Shown: positions 36,949 through 49,595, numbered from the stretch's first letter. The stretch is 64,000 bases of DNA from Sistotremastrum niveocremeum HHB9708 (GCA_001630475.1 KV419398.1:285825-349824), one strand, 5' to 3'. Program-made: numbers and translations. Notes: generated from the sequence alone by a model not told the origin.

Positions 36949-37781
36949 CGATGTTCTTTGATGGATTCATTTCTCCGATCAAGTCGTGGCCTCATCTATT
37001 TCACCGACAAGAGTTCAAGCATGGCTTGTTGTGCAAGGCACCGTCTTCACCGTGCCAGGAACCCCGGGAAGACCGAAAGCTAATGCGATCAGACGCAGCT
37101 TTCACACATGTACAGCAGGCAATTTTCTATGTTGCCTCGAATCCGCGGGTCTATTACACAGTGAGAGCATGTGCAGCAATCCCGTCGAGGTGAGCCGAAA
37201 GCCAAGGGCTTCGACGGTTTTCATCACGCGGCCAATTGTCACGACGAAATTTTCACAAACCGAGGACCGTGCGCAGCGAGGGTTTGAAACACCTCGCGAC
37301 AGACTCGCGTATCGAAGTCACCGATCTTGATTGCGATCCTCGTCTCTTCATCTCCTACCCCAGATCTCGTTCCCTTGCTTGCTGGGATAGAGCGGATCAA
37401 TTTCGCAGATATACGGTTGTCACTTCCGGCCGTCCGATCAAAGCCGATCTTGCGTGGACGGATTGTACCTGCGTGGTAAATTGGTGGAGGTCTACCGTGA
37501 TTGTTTTTTTCCCATAAAACCTTCACAAGCATCTTTATTGACTCGGGAGTCGATCAAACTGGTATACACGGCACGATATAATCGAAGAATAACAAGAAAG
37601 TTACACACAGCAAGGGCTTCTGATACAAACATTACCCTCTTTTCTCTTGAATGCTCTAACAGATTTAGATATTCATTTCCTTAACATCCGCTATACCACA
37701 AGTAACACAGAAAGCCCAAGGTTTCAGAAAATAAAAGAGTGGCGCGCGGAAGAAAAAGTGACTGCGCCGTCACGTATGGAC
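36949..37781. other. Intergenic between convergent genes
   Basis: Only overlapping short frames on both strands (36986-37684). No family or splice support. Confidence 0.45.
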
Positions 37782-39813
37782 TCAATACCCGATGGAGTGG
37801 GCGGAACCGTCCTCAAGAGACTTTGAGCTATGCTCAGGAAGATAGTCCCTCTTGATGGTCTCGTCGCTATCACCATACTAACATGCAAACTCGTTAGCCA
37901 GCCGGAGAAATATCTAGGAACACTCACGTCTTGACGGGTCTCGGTCTCAATCTGAACCCTGACCAGAGGGGGTCCCGGCTAGATAACACGCCGCGTTAAG
38001 CATCTCATCAAGGAGATGAAGAAAGTGCCAACTGACATTGCTTGTCCTCGAACGAAGGTCTCTTCGGAAATGGGAGCTTTTAGGCCCACGATATGGCTTC
38101 ATGTTGAAGGAATCCGTATTGGCTTCCGTGCCTCCGACGTTGCGTTCCAAAAGGTATTTACGCGAGTTGAGCACTGTGAAGAGGACGATCAGAACTGATC
38201 CAGGCACAAAGGCTTATCACGGCGAGGGACTTACTCGCTAACATCGAATTGGAATACAGGTGATTCATGAGGAAGTTGCAAGCGAGCCAGTACCATTTTC
38301 CCGGCAGGGCTACGAACTGAGGGTGCCGAGGCGTAAATAACTGTGATCAGAAAAACTCAAGTTGACTTACGAAAGCGAGATCGAGGACTGCAAACATAGA
38401 GGTCAGGATTCCCCGTTGAATGGCATATACGAGGAGTGTGTCGATTAAACTGGGGAAACCGGAACCATTTTCGATCAGTCGGAGAAGGCCTCGGCTCGGC
38501 ACCGCGGCTTACCTATCTGTTCTAAAAATCCCGAAAGATGCCGGTTAGCCGAAGCTCGGGACCATGTGGGGCAAATGACGACGAACCTCTTGAATCCAGT
38601 CTTGCTCGTGCGCAAGTAGTAGCATAACGACGCAGTAATGAGGAAGTCAGCGGCCACGATACATCCTAATTTAATGCAAACAACCCAGGTGATACTGGCG
38701 AATCTGCTGAAGAACTCGAGGATGAAACTGGTACATAAACCGGTTAGGCGTTTGTTAAGCCGGTTTCACGCGAAGGGAAAACTGACGCTTCGGCCGTGTT
38801 CGCTAAACAGAAGGGGGAAGATTCAGATTCGTCGGAGCGCCGTATGGAAATCAGGGATCCGTACCTAGTCCAAACCCTAGAGAAGGCGCACAGATCAAAC
38901 TTCAGAGTTGAACACAAGTTTGAGGGTTTGATGACCCTTACCGAAGGGCACAATAATCAGTATGGCCTATAGAACAAAGCGCAGAATTAGATACAGCCGC
39001 TCAAAAGGTCGTAGGCCTTACCAATATGGTGCATAGGTAATAATTTTTTCCGCTCACTAACGAGTATCGCACGTCAGTCCAAATAATTGCATGTGCGAGA
39101 GTGACCTACGTCGCCAGACGCGCGTCAGGAAGAACCTGTAGTCATAGCTGAGTACATCATTCGCCGGGTTTGGATATGCTTACGATTGGACCAAAAATGT
39201 GTTGAGAACCTAAGCAGTGTTTTAGTGGGCCGTCGACCAATCGGATGTAGAGAGGCTGACCGTCAGTCCCACTGCCAACTATATGGGACGGCCCGACTTA
39301 GGATGAGAAGCTGGTGGAGTGGGATTGAAGAACTCACGTCAAGACTCCTATATGCTATCATTAGGACTGTAAGAGAGGTGCTCCAAGTGACAGCACTCAC
39401 CACACCGATGTCTTCAGCGCATCAGCGTTGGTCCAGTTTGTTACCAAGAAATGATACATGCAATGGGACGTCATTGCAGCATGGAATGCATCGAAAAACC
39501 TGAAAGATGCCTTCATTAGTAATCTAACAAGTGACTTCATCGAGTATTCACCATACGAATCCCACCTGTCGCAATGCTGGTCAGAAATGGAGAAAAAAAA
39601 TTAGACTGTTTAATGCTCACAAGGGTCTTCGTCGACCAACGGTCTCCGGGGTAATTTTGGAAATATATAAACGATTGGACAGCAGTTATGCCAGAGACGA
39701 ACTTGACATAAAGATTAGCACTAGTCCAATCATTGATGGAGTCGTCGGTTACTGACAATGGAAAAGATCATGCCAATGAAGCCCGCGCCGAGACGATCAT
39801 CCCATTGACCCAT
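37782..39813 (-). CDS. DUF6534-type seven-helix membrane protein
   Basis: Minus-strand gene with more than ten small exons, recovered by following family order. It starts MGQWDDRLGAGFIGMIFSI at 39813. Next come FVSGITAVQSFIYFQNYPGDRW, then WFFDAFHAAMTSHCMYHFLVTNW and VLNTFLVQSFFLTRVWR. After these come IVAADFLITASLCYYLRTSKTGFKR, SLIDTLLVYAIQRGILTS, WLACNFLMNHLYSNSMLA and LNSRKYLLERN. The N-terminal DxxxG start, DRW loop, LRTSKTGFKR loop and L-x-YSNS-x-LA-x-LN-x-R end are typical of this basidiomycete-expanded family. The C-terminal tail ends in two short exons (PGPPLVRVQIETETRQD, then YGDSDETIKRDYLPEH). Function is unknown for the family; it is receptor-like in topology. Two exons are under 15 nt, so exact joins are uncertain. 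Confidence 0.8.
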
Positions 39814-40483
39814 GATGATAGAGCTTGAAAGTCGGTCGAGTTGACGATGGAGAGAATAGTCTTGGGGACAACTCGTCTAGATAAGACAGAAGGGAGTGCG
39901 AGTTTGACCCTCCACGATAACCTGAAGAGAAGCTTTAAAGGAGAAATCGTGGGAGACGCTCAGAGAATGAATTTACCGCTTTCCATGGGACTTCTCTGAT
40001 TGCTTCGACGGATTGAGGCAGGTGTTTCTTGCCGACGATGACAATTGACCAAGATAAACCGAGGTCGTCGGCTTCAATAATGCCCGGCTGGTCCACAGGG
40101 TCTTCGGTGGACGGCTAAGATGTGCCTGAGAGAGAGATTCGCATATGGCGTCAACTTATTTACCGGGTAATGAAGCGAGAGACGTTTGCAATGCGATTTA
40201 CAAGGGTTTGTGTGTCCGTTCCGCTAGCGTCAGATGAGCACATGGAGGTTCAAACTCCGAAGTTCGGACGAAACACCGCTTTGATCCGCGTCAGCCCACT
40301 GACCAAGCTTCTGTTTCCCAAGCTCACTTCTCATCCAATGCTTCGTTTCATAGAAAAGACAGAGCAGAGCTCACATAGCAACTTCGTGCACGCCCCACTT
40401 GGCTTGCCCACTGTACTTGACGAAAGTCAGACCCAAAAGGAGCATCCTCTCGTCTTCCTTTGAATAATACTGAGTCCGGCGTC
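39814..40483. other. Intergenic between divergent genes
   Basis: Divergent promoter region between the DUF6534 gene (minus) and permease copy 2 (plus). The plus frame at 40122-40463 has no family features. Confidence 0.45.
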
Positions 40484-42635
40484 ATGAGTGATTCTCAATC
40501 TAGTAACGGATCCCTGGAGAAGAAACGGGATCCAGAGCGGTCTGTCCATGAACCTGACGCGGCTGTGGCCAGAAATGCTCTACTCAAGATCGATTTGGTT
40601 GTCCTCCCGATCGTCACTATGTTCTGTAAGTCACACATATCTATACGAGTTGCAGATCTTAACGACTAAACCCTTTTTTAGATTTCTTGTCCTTCCTTGT
40701 GAGTCCAGAATCACACTTAGTATGTCATCATTCTATAAGCACTTGGATTACTAGGATCGTTCGTGCGTCATCACTCCTTCCTTCAGTAGCATTCAAGTTT
40801 GTTTGACCCGGCTTTCGTCCGCAGAAACATCGGAAATGCTAAAGTTGCCGGACTTCTGAAAGACTTGAAGATGACGCCTACCCAATATTCCATCGCTTTG
40901 ACAGTTACCTACGTTCCTTACATTGTTTTCGAACTTCCTTCCAATCTGGTTCTCAAACGGTTTGGGGCGAACGTCACCCTCCCTCTGATGGTGACCCTCT
41001 GGGGCGTCGTCACTGCTTGTCAGGGTGAGTAAACATTCGTTCTAAATTGTTACTGCAATAAGAAAACGATGTGCTCATTAAAATCTTGATGAACAGGAGC
41101 GGTCACTTCCTACCATGGTCTTCTTGCTTGCCGCTTCTTTTTGGGAGCCGTTGAGGGCGGTTTGCTCCCTGGCCTCATTTTGTATCTCTCGTCTTTCTAC
41201 AAGCGCCACCAACTCCAACTTCGTGTGGCACTTATGTTTACCGCTACTTCATTGGCGGGTGCGTTCTCCGGCCTTCTGGCTGCCGCTATATCTCACATGG
41301 CTGGTGACCGCGGTAAACCTGGTTGGGCCTGGATTTTCATCCTGGTCAGTCTTTTTTCTTCGCGGTAGATCTGCTTTCTTATGATCAAAAATTGCAGGAG
41401 GGAGTTTTCACCACTGTCTTCGGCATTTTCGCATACTTCGTTATGCCCAGGACAGTTGAAGAAACCCCGTTCTTGACTACTGCCGAGAGGGAGGCCGTTA
41501 TTGCCACTAAAGAAGAATGGGTTGCCGAGGAAGAAGCCGAGACTTTCTCGTGGTCCGAGGTATTTTCCGCATTCAAGGAGCCCCATCTCTGGTTGTTATC
41601 TCCGGCACTCTTTTTCAACGGCAAGTCTTTCCTTATCTCCCGACCTGGGAAAAACGACTGACGCCGGCCACTCAGGCACTACTCTTTACGGCCTCGCATT
41701 CTTGTGCGTACATGCTTCGATACAGCTAACTACAACCGCTTTAACGGCTATTCTTTTAAACAGTGCTCCCTCGATCGTTAGTGCTCTGGGACAATCTGCC
41801 AATCGATCACAGCTTCTCACTGTGCGTGGTTTCCGTTTATCCGATCTTGGGAATACTTCGATCAGAGTCTAACATTCCCACTCGTCATAGGTACCTCCAT
41901 ATGCGTGTGCTTTTGTTGGTGAGACTCAAGCATTCACATTATGTTTTCTCCCATACTAAACAATCTTCCCTTTCCAGTCAGCTTGATCTTCGCGTGAGTC
42001 CCCTCATCATAGCAACGGCGATGAATTTCTCATCGGCTCATCACAGCTATTTGTCCGACAAATATCGTCAACGTGGTCTCGTCTTGATCACTGTCAGCAT
42101 GATCGCTATTGCCGGATACGGCCTCTTCTTAGGTCAGCATTGGCCTTCATCGGATATAACACTTGTCTAATTTCTATTCCTCATAACGTCAGGTTCGGCT
42201 GGCAAACATAATGACTATGGCGCCCTCTTCCTCCAGGTTGTTGGTGCATATACTTCAGCGCCAACGGTCAGTGCATGGCAGGCCAACAACTTCCAGCCTC
42301 ACTACAAGCGTGCCACTGCCATTGCCTGGGCATTTATTCTGACCAACAGCGGAGGTACGTCTCGTATATACTATGTCTGTCTAGTCGGTGCTAACAATCC
42401 CATAGGTATTCTCTCCACATGGATTTTCAACGACCCTCCAAGATACGCCAAAGCTACGAAAATTAATCTTGCCTTCTCCGTCGGCATCGCTGCGTGTGCT
42501 CTAGGCAACATGCTCTATCTTCGCTCGCAGAACATCGCAAAGAAAAAATGGTTGGCAGAGAATGATGAATCTTCAGTAGAAGGTGATGCTAAAAAATTGG
42601 GAAACCGTCATCCCAACTTCCAGTATACGCTTTAA
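40484..42635 (+). CDS. MFS permease, allantoate/nicotinate type, copy 2, 13 exons
   Basis: Thirteen exons give 481 residues: 40484-40625, 40682-40698, 40755-40762, 40825-41024, 41097-41344, 41398-41620, 41676-41703, 41764-41821, 41891-41918, 41978-41993, 42047-42132, 42193-42354 and 42406-42635. The product parallels copy 1 throughout: YFLSFLDRSNIGNAKVAG, FELPSNLVLKRFGAN, GAVEGGLLPG, FYKRHQLQLRVAL, SDKYRQRGLV, SGGILSTWIFNDPPRY and the end HPNFQYTL. The DRSNIG signature requires an 8-nt exon (GATCGTTC) after a 17-nt exon. The intron after LFFNG uses a GC donor (AACG/GCAAGT). It is a proton-coupled plasma-membrane importer by family; the substrate is unknown. Only three of its twelve introns correspond to those of copy 1. 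Confidence 0.9.
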
Positions 42636-43782
42636 GCGACGCAATGAAACGTAAAGGAATGTTTTGATTCATGATCTCTAGATTTCGTTCGCTCTTTTCG
42701 GGATGGGCTGCATAGCGAGGACTTCGTCGTCGATCTATACGGCCTGGTTATTAGTAATATATTACTTCTTTAATGTCAAAGTAAATAGTTCCTTCAATGA
42801 CGACTTTGTTGACCAGTCTTTTGAACCACATGTGACGGACGTTGAGAAGATACCTTCAATATCACTGTGAGATATGACTTCAAAATGGAGGGCCTCGTCT
42901 TGGTGATTAATTGGATCAGAAATGTACGTCGCATCATCAACAAATCGGGATAATGATATAAGGAGTTACCGTGCCCATCTGATGGATATGTGCTGAATGT
43001 TTAAACACATGAATAGTCGTCCAGGTAATTGGAACGGGGTCGACCGATCAGGATCTTGGTGTGTGTGTGTCCCAAGGTATCGTTCGAAATGGTTTATTAG
43101 TACGTGCACCCTCGAGATCCAGTTCGGACTGCGTGAAGACATGGGAACATTCGAAAGCATGAAGTGACCCTGGATTGATCGAGAATTCCCAATGTCGAGG
43201 TCTGATAGATGATAAATAAATTCGAGTGATCCCCTTCACCTTCACCGAAATACTCCGGCCAACTTGGAGTTCCTGGTTGAAGCGCCTCCTGAGTACCATA
43301 ATTTTTGAGAGAAAAAATGCGGGACGGACTAGAGTTCACAGAGCACAAAAGATAATATCACACCTCCTCGATATTACCATCCAATAAAATGTTCTCTTGT
43401 CCTGGTCAACGAAGCATCCCTCCGTGCATAGCGGCCTAATCAAATGATGCGCTCAACCTGAAACCGGAAGAAATGATTCGGAACCAAATCGGAATCCGGG
43501 TTCGGCGATCCAGTCAGTTTTGAAACTCAGCTTCCAGGCATCCTTAGCGTTGTTCCTCGAGTTGCTCGCTGCTGGCGTTGGATTTTCGCCCGTCTGTTGC
43601 CCGTATCGTTCCCTACATCAACTACAGTCATGATCTATCGAAACAATCGCTGATCAAGGTCTCGACAATCACCTATTGGAGTGCAACACTAGTGTGGTTG
43701 GTGGTTTCCCGAGCTCTCTGCCCGAGCAAGTGCCCGAGTTCATTGTCCTGGCCTGTACTATGCTATACTTGGATTGCTATGT
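42636..43782. other. Intergenic; weak minus-strand frames
   Basis: Minus frames at 43048-43348 (for example GRSISVKVKGITRIYLSS) look faintly protein-like, and two frames compete over the same bases. No gene is claimed. The last part is the promoter of the secreted-family copy 2. Confidence 0.4.
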
Positions 43783-43788
43783 CTCGCG

Positions 43789-43846
43789 TATAAAAGCTCA
43801 ACGACTGCGCCCAATGTATCTCAGCATCTAGCAGGCTAGTCTCACC
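43789..43846 (+). promoter_or_regulatory. Core promoter of secreted-family gene 2
   Basis: TATAAAAG starts at 43789, 94 bases before the ATG. CTAGCAGGCTAGTCTCACC (43828-43846) matches the element upstream of copy 1 with one difference. Confidence 0.65.
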
Positions 43847-43882
43847 AATCGTCTCTGTCTCTTCATTTATTCTTCGTTCACC

Positions 43883-44824
43883 ATGCGCTGGTCGCCTTTC
43901 GTCATCACTTCTGCTCTTTCGTTCTTTGTCTCTGGTTCTCTGTCCATCCCTGCTCCTTCCAATGGCACGTCACACACCCTGATGAAAAGAAGTGTCGTGT
44001 GTGGGCAAAATGTTCGAACTGCAGTTGCAGAAGACTGCCTTGAGCATAGGCCTTCATTGTTCTTTGCATTGGGAGGGACGGTTCAAAGGCCGCTTATTAC
44101 GGCGCATCAACTCGACCCGACTGCACAAGACATCCCTCCTGGGGCCGCCTGTGGTGAGTCTGCCATATTCCTGAGATATGGCAGTCGATTAATCCATTTG
44201 CATTATAGATCACGTAGTCGAGCTTCAGGTTCTCGCTCGCGCTATGTCGAGCTCTGGAGCCTGTGCTGTGATTACCGCCTTGAATAATTTAAATAATCCC
44301 AGACACATCCTTTTGCAACCGCTCGCGGACGTCATCAATGGAGCTGGCAATCTCGTGTTCCTAGATTCAAGGGTAAATTCAAAGGTAAACCCTTCGCTGT
44401 CCTCCAGGATTCAGTGTCTGATGCTTTCAACCTAGAAAGCAAGCTTCGTAGTGAACGCCATGAATGGGGCGCGGATCACGACCGCTGACCCGCTTAATCT
44501 CGCGGTCTCCGGTTATCTAAGGAACCAGCTTATATCCACCGGCTCTAATGCTGTCGCCCAGCATCTTGATACCCTTATCAATCAGATAACTGCCATCGCA
44601 AAGACGACCGCAGATGCTATTCCCGCTTTGCCCCAGGGAGTTCGCGCCCAAGGAATACAGATCCAGCAACAAGCTTTGAAGACTGCAGTGGTAAGTCTCT
44701 TGCTTCTTGAACTGCCTACGATATCCGATCTCTGCGATAGGCTCAGCTAAGGCAACTGAACGATAGAACACCTGTCATTAGCAGATGGCGAAGGGTATTG
44801 GGGGCAAATGTGGTGAACGAGTAA
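43883..44824 (+). CDS. Secreted KR-processed protein, CDHxxE family, copy 2
   Basis: Four exons with the same three intron positions as the copies at 22388 and 50551. It has a signal peptide (MRWSPFVITSALSFFVSGSLS), a pro-segment ending LMKR, and a mature start SVVCGQNVRTAVAEDC. The first intron splits the AC-DHVVELQVL motif. The third exon opens KASFVVNAMNG, and the last exon (from about 44749) encodes AQLRQLNDRTPVISRWRRVLG and ends VNE. No enzyme family is recognised. The start codon context and the first four residues (MRWS) are the same in all three copies. Copy 3 lies 4.8 kb downstream, convergent with this one. Confidence 0.85.
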
Positions 44825-46257
44825 TATAATGCTTTGTAGATGGATGACCTGTTACCAATGAGAACTCGACTGTTGCTCAGCATCGCTACATGTAATGTCG
44901 ATGACGGTGAGAGAGGTCAAACTCCATCAAGAGGTCTTGAAGAAGGTCCTAGGGGAGGACAGTGTGAACCCTTGAACGCCAAGGCAAAAAGCGCTGATGG
45001 CTGCTGACACGATGAGCGGGATGGCATGAATGGACACATCAGAACTTACCATCCTTGTTTGAGGCCCGACTTCAGAAGCTGAAGACACAAATGGCGCAAA
45101 GAGCACGAAGAGATGGACTGAGAGAGAGCAGAGTCCCTCCCTCAGGAGAGTCCCGGAACGAACGAGGCAGCGGGCCCGGGCCCAACCTCGCCCATTCCCC
45201 AACATCTTGAAGCTAGGTGTCTACCGCCACTTTCGCAATCGAACCTCTGCTCCGATTAAGCTCTCCAACTAGTCGCAGACCGCATCAGCCGCAGGCACGA
45301 GATGCTGCATCTTTGGCCTGGTAAATCACCGGTAGCGTAAGTGGATTTTGTCCGAAGACGATGAGCCCTCCTCACTACCTAGAGGCATGAGGAGGTGGGA
45401 GACGAAGCGGGAATGGGGATTGCCGCCTGTGCAGCCATTCTATTATACGCATCTGGCTTGTTGTTTCTTCTCACGATCTGGTGACTGGGCTGCTTAGTAT
45501 GAGTTGTCATCCGCTGAGTGATGAAAGGCATGTTCAAGAGGAACATAGCGAGGTCGACGGTCAGTGTAAACGTCGTATAGCAATCCAGCGGTATTCAGTC
45601 GAGTAAGCCAAATTTTGAGACGCAATTCAGAGTGAGACGTTTCAGGACGGTTCGGAGCCAGAGAGAGCCATTACTAAGTTTCCATAATCAGTTGATCAAG
45701 AGGGTAGCCCATGAGCCAGAGTGTCCGAGTTAGTGCTTGAGCGGAAGCACAAACTTGAAGGGAAGCATCGGCTCTTTCGGAAGGGCTACTGAAAAGCTTC
45801 TTTCCGGTTTTAGCGCTCAGTCGTTTAGCACCACAGCCACGTCGAATATTACGACCAACACGACCACCACCAAGCACTGACTTCGACAATCTGGCTCATG
45901 GGCTACCCTCTTGATTAATTATTTATAGAAACGTAGGAATGGCTCTTTCTGGCTGCGAACCTGTCTACTAGATTATAGCATGCTCAAATGACAAGAGGAT
46001 CTATCATCTATTACAGCCGACCACAACGACGAAAACACCTGCGTGGGCTATGCGAAAAAAGCACGAAAACGAGAGGCCCATGAGAGGCGAACCATACTGC
46101 AAAGCAAGGCACTGAACAGATCTAGATTGGACTGAAACAGAGAAGAGCTGATAATTATGATGGGATCATTAGAAACGGATGGCAGAATCTAGTATGCATC
46201 TGTAAAGAGGCTGAAGAGAGGCTTAGATAAGGTCAATCACAAGATAATACAACCAGC
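44825..46257. other. Intergenic with a short inverted-repeat element
   Basis: No gene supported. The minus frames at 44927-45205 and 45674-45889 are chance frames; the second lies across the inverted-repeat element at 45695-45915. Confidence 0.45.
45695..45915. mobile_element. Short MITE-like inverted-repeat element
   Basis: Perfect 26-bp inverted repeats (45695-45720 and 45890-45915) start ATCAAGAGGGTAGCCC and enclose 169 bp. The whole 221-bp unit could fold back on itself. No coding capacity is present and no clear target duplication is visible, so the superfamily is open. Its repeat differs from that of the 18.7-kb element. Confidence 0.65.
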
Positions 46258-47567
46258 TTACAATTGTTGGGAGAGCACAGGCAATCCTATCGACACGCCA
46301 TCCGCTTGCTGGACGTCTATTCCAACATCATCCCAATGCTTCATAACTTTATAAAGCCAAGTAGGCAAATGCCAACAAGCGTTAACGAGGCCCCATTCTC
46401 CTACAGGGAATATCTTCCCGAATCGGATGACTTTCAGCGATGGAAAACTTTGCCGATCGATGTGTTCGAGCAAAGGCCGCAATTCTGTGATGTCCGTCTT
46501 CGGAGTGAATCCGAAGTAGATGCTCGCGAATGAGAGGGTTTCGAGGTGCGCGTGTACTGGTGTTAACGGTTCTAGATGACTCCCGTTTCCTAGGAGCATC
46601 TTTGGCCCATAACATGAGAGAAACTTCAGGTTCGGACAGAGGCGCAGTATGGACGTAGATGGTGGGACTGAGGTGTAGATGTGCAGAGAAAGAGCAGTCA
46701 GTTGCGGACCGACTTCGGTTAAGAACTCGTGTAACCGATTCGTTCTCGGGACCAGAGAGCTATCCCGAACTACGAGGTAGAGGTCTCGAAGGCGAGGAAG
46801 TGACCACCCCTTGATGTTCATATCGGCCAAACAATCGTCATAAGCCAGGAATGATGTAGATTGGAGATTGAACTGGGTTTTGGGCCAGGCCGTACGATCT
46901 CGCCAGGTCGCGTATACCCAATGTGGACCCAGCGAAAACGACTTGAGTCGGGTCAAAGAAGAGATGGATTGTTGGACTGCAGTCCATTCATTCTGGTCGG
47001 ATGTCTTGATGGACTCAATTTGAATCCAATTGACGTTGGGACAGAGCGATATGAGAGAAATCAGATCCGTCCCTCTTATGGTCGTCTCTGATCCTTGAAG
47101 TATTCCACGAACATAATCCCCGTAACGATCAGAGGATACACCTCCCATGACAGGGCGCTTTAGGATGTTCAATAGCTGTCCAATCTGTTTCTCTTCTGAG
47201 AGATGGATATGATCGTAGAAAATCGCCAGTCCAATAGACGCCCATTGACGACATGTGAGAACGATTGATTTTCTGGTACGTCGAAGCTCAGAGGATGTGT
47301 GTCGTGCGTGGAATACTGAACTGCGCAATCAATCAGCAATCAAAGAAATATCTCATTCGGCTTGAGAGCTTACCCATTGTGAATGAACTGACTTATGCCA
47401 CGTGTCATCATATCTTCAACCAAAGGCCCTCCAGCGGCCTTCAGTATCATTATCCATATCTCCAGCGGCACATAAGGCGAAGAGCCAATGTTTGATTGCT
47501 CAATTTCGAGCATAACGACCAGCCTTTTAGCTGGAGGTGTTGGATTCGAGTGCTTCAACGGACACAA
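46258..47567 (-). CDS. F-box/LRR-like protein
   Basis: Two exons on the minus strand (47374-47567 and 46258-47320, intron 53 nt) give 418 residues. The first exon has the F-box-like start YVPLEIWIMILKAAGG. The joined region reads LRRTRKSIVLTCRQWASIGLAIFYDHIHL, typical of basidiomycete F-box proteins. Leucine-rich segments follow (LISLCPNVNWIQIES, LTRLKSFSLGPH, LPRLRDLYLVVRD, CPNLKFLSCYG, FPSLKVIRFGK). An alternative start at MLEIEQ (47513) would remove 18 residues. Presumed SCF substrate receptor by family; target unknown. Confidence 0.78.
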
Positions 47568-48674
47568 ATCCGGCTGAAGCTTGGATGGAGGTTGAGGGCT
47601 TCAGGGTCAGAAACTCCAAGTGCACGATACGCCCGGCAAATGCAACTGAGATGAACGCAAAAGAAGCGCTCCTATCAAAGAGACGACCATGGCGGTAATA
47701 GAGGTAATAGCAGACTTTTTGCGGATCCGGAGATAAACGGGCATACTGACAAATGCAGCGGCTTTCGGAATTTGCCGATCACCTGCAACAAGTCTGCGCG
47801 AGTCGAGTGCACGACATCCAACGACGTCAACTGGACAAACAGTATGAGTGCTTGTTCGGTAAGATCAACGGAAAATACTCTTACTGAAGAGATTTGAACT
47901 TTGGACCCAGAACTCCACAGTACCACATCGAACATTCATCCAGGTTGAACACTTTGGTCGGTCTGACTTCTGCTCCCAGGAGAAAGGTTCAGACAGGCAT
48001 TTAATATCACTATGAATCAATGGACGAAGCTTTGAGAGGACTTTGGATATCCCAAACCGGCCGAACAAGCGTGAGTAGACCCACGACCCACAAAAAGACC
48101 GTCAGATAATCTGCAGCCGAATTTCCAGAATCATTGGGTCAGTCTGGACATTGAAATCCACCAGTGCAAGGCAATGCGTTTGAAAAAGCATAGGATATCC
48201 CGATCGGCGCAGTCGTCAGCATTGCTTTTAATATTTGTGGACCGCGGACTTTACCGCTCAAACCCCGAGAATTCCCGGCAATTCGCGGCTTCTATTCTTA
48301 TCCCACCTCTTGGCAGGTCCAGTCCGAGAGTCATTCCGGAAGGCACAGGGTTTGTATATTCGGAGCGCTCGAGGCCTGCCTGTGTTTGCCAGGAACAACG
48401 TACTTGTCATCCTTGCGACGAGCCCGGAAGCACGGATAAGCACCGCATTTTGGCCAGACATGGCTATGAAAACAATACATCTGGGTCTCGTGTTTACTGT
48501 CGTACCTCGAATGAAAGGCACGAAGTAGCAGAGCCCGTTGTCATTCTGCGCTTTCTGCGCAAATTCCAGCAAGCGACTCAATCCTGTGCACCTAGCCTAG
48601 CCTCATATATATACTCCTCTGTGAGGTTACCAGGATCCCATCGATCCCATCTCCCGCCAAGGCTCATATCCGCC
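47568..48674. other. Intergenic, no gene seen
   Basis: Overlapping minus frames (47675-48068) and plus frames (48174-48528) lack family features. TATATATA near 48605 sits about 70 bases before the next gene and may be its TATA element. Confidence 0.4.
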
Positions 48675-49402
48675 ATGCAACTTTTATTCGTCCTTATTCT
48701 TTCCGCCGTCTCGAGTAAGACATGACCTGCCTCCTACAAAACCCGATGTCTCACCTTTCCCTCAGCTGCTTTCGCCAAACCGGCTGCTAATGCTGGCCTC
48801 GCTATCCGTCAATCGGTATGTCGTATGTCTTGCCTTTTTTTGACAATCTCTCACCCAGAGTATGTCAGTCATGCGATGACCTTTGCGGCTCAGACAACAT
48901 CGAAGACTGTACAACCAACGAGTGCTTCTGCGCACATCCCTACCTCGATACCTTCCACGACTGCCTTCAGTGCCAATTGAACGAGGATAAGGGAAATGTT
49001 CCCGACGATGAGCTCGACGCGGTACAGGATTCTTTCCAAGCTGATCTGGATGGTAAGCAAATGTCTCATATCGTCGAATGCAATGTCTCATATTGTCTAG
49101 TTGTCATCAAGGGATGCCGGAATTTGGGTATCTCGGTCCCGGATGAGCCTTTGACTTCCCCTGGTGCAGGCGGATCTACTCCTCAGACCAGCACGTCAGC
49201 ACCATCAAGCTCTACGAGCAGCCCAGCGAGCACCACATCGTCCTCTCCGACGTCCTCAGCCTCTAGCACGCCGGTCTCGTCCGCACCTTCGTCATCGAGT
49301 CCTTCTGCTACTTCGAAGTCCGGAGCTGTCAGTGTTCAACATAGAGCATATTTCGTCGTGAGCATAGCTGCTTTGGGAGTCCTGTTCACTCAAGCCCTTT
49401 AA
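48675..49402 (+). CDS. Secreted Cys-rich, probably GPI-anchored protein
   Basis: Four exons. The first two encode a signal peptide (MQLLFVLILSAVS joined to TAFAKPA). The third gives SCDDLCGSDNIEDCTTNECFC and HDCLQCQLNED, and the last reads VVIKGCRNLGI. A long Ser/Thr/Pro-rich stretch (about 60 residues, likely O-mannosylated) follows. A terminal hydrophobic tail (YFVVSIAALGVLFTQAL) fits a GPI-attachment signal. This is the layout of fungal cell-wall or plasma-membrane anchored proteins. The Cys spacing is not that of CFEM or hydrophobins as far as I can see. Function unknown. Confidence 0.8.
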
Positions 49403-49595
49403 TCATACCTTCTTGGGCCGCTTCTCAAGCTTATATCTGCCTTTAATGATGTTTATGTGCATCCTTTGGTTCTTTATTAAGATCGTAAAGCTATTCTGAA
49501 TGAATTCTTGTTCATGTCTACACAGCCTTTGTCGTGCGCATCTCACATAACTCCAGATGAACAATTTCGGAGAGATTGGTTGCAAGACGTTGTCG

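Noticed and set aside
43048-43348. Minus frames faintly like a lectin strand pattern
   Set aside because: Two frames compete over the same bases and neither has a conserved carbohydrate-binding motif.
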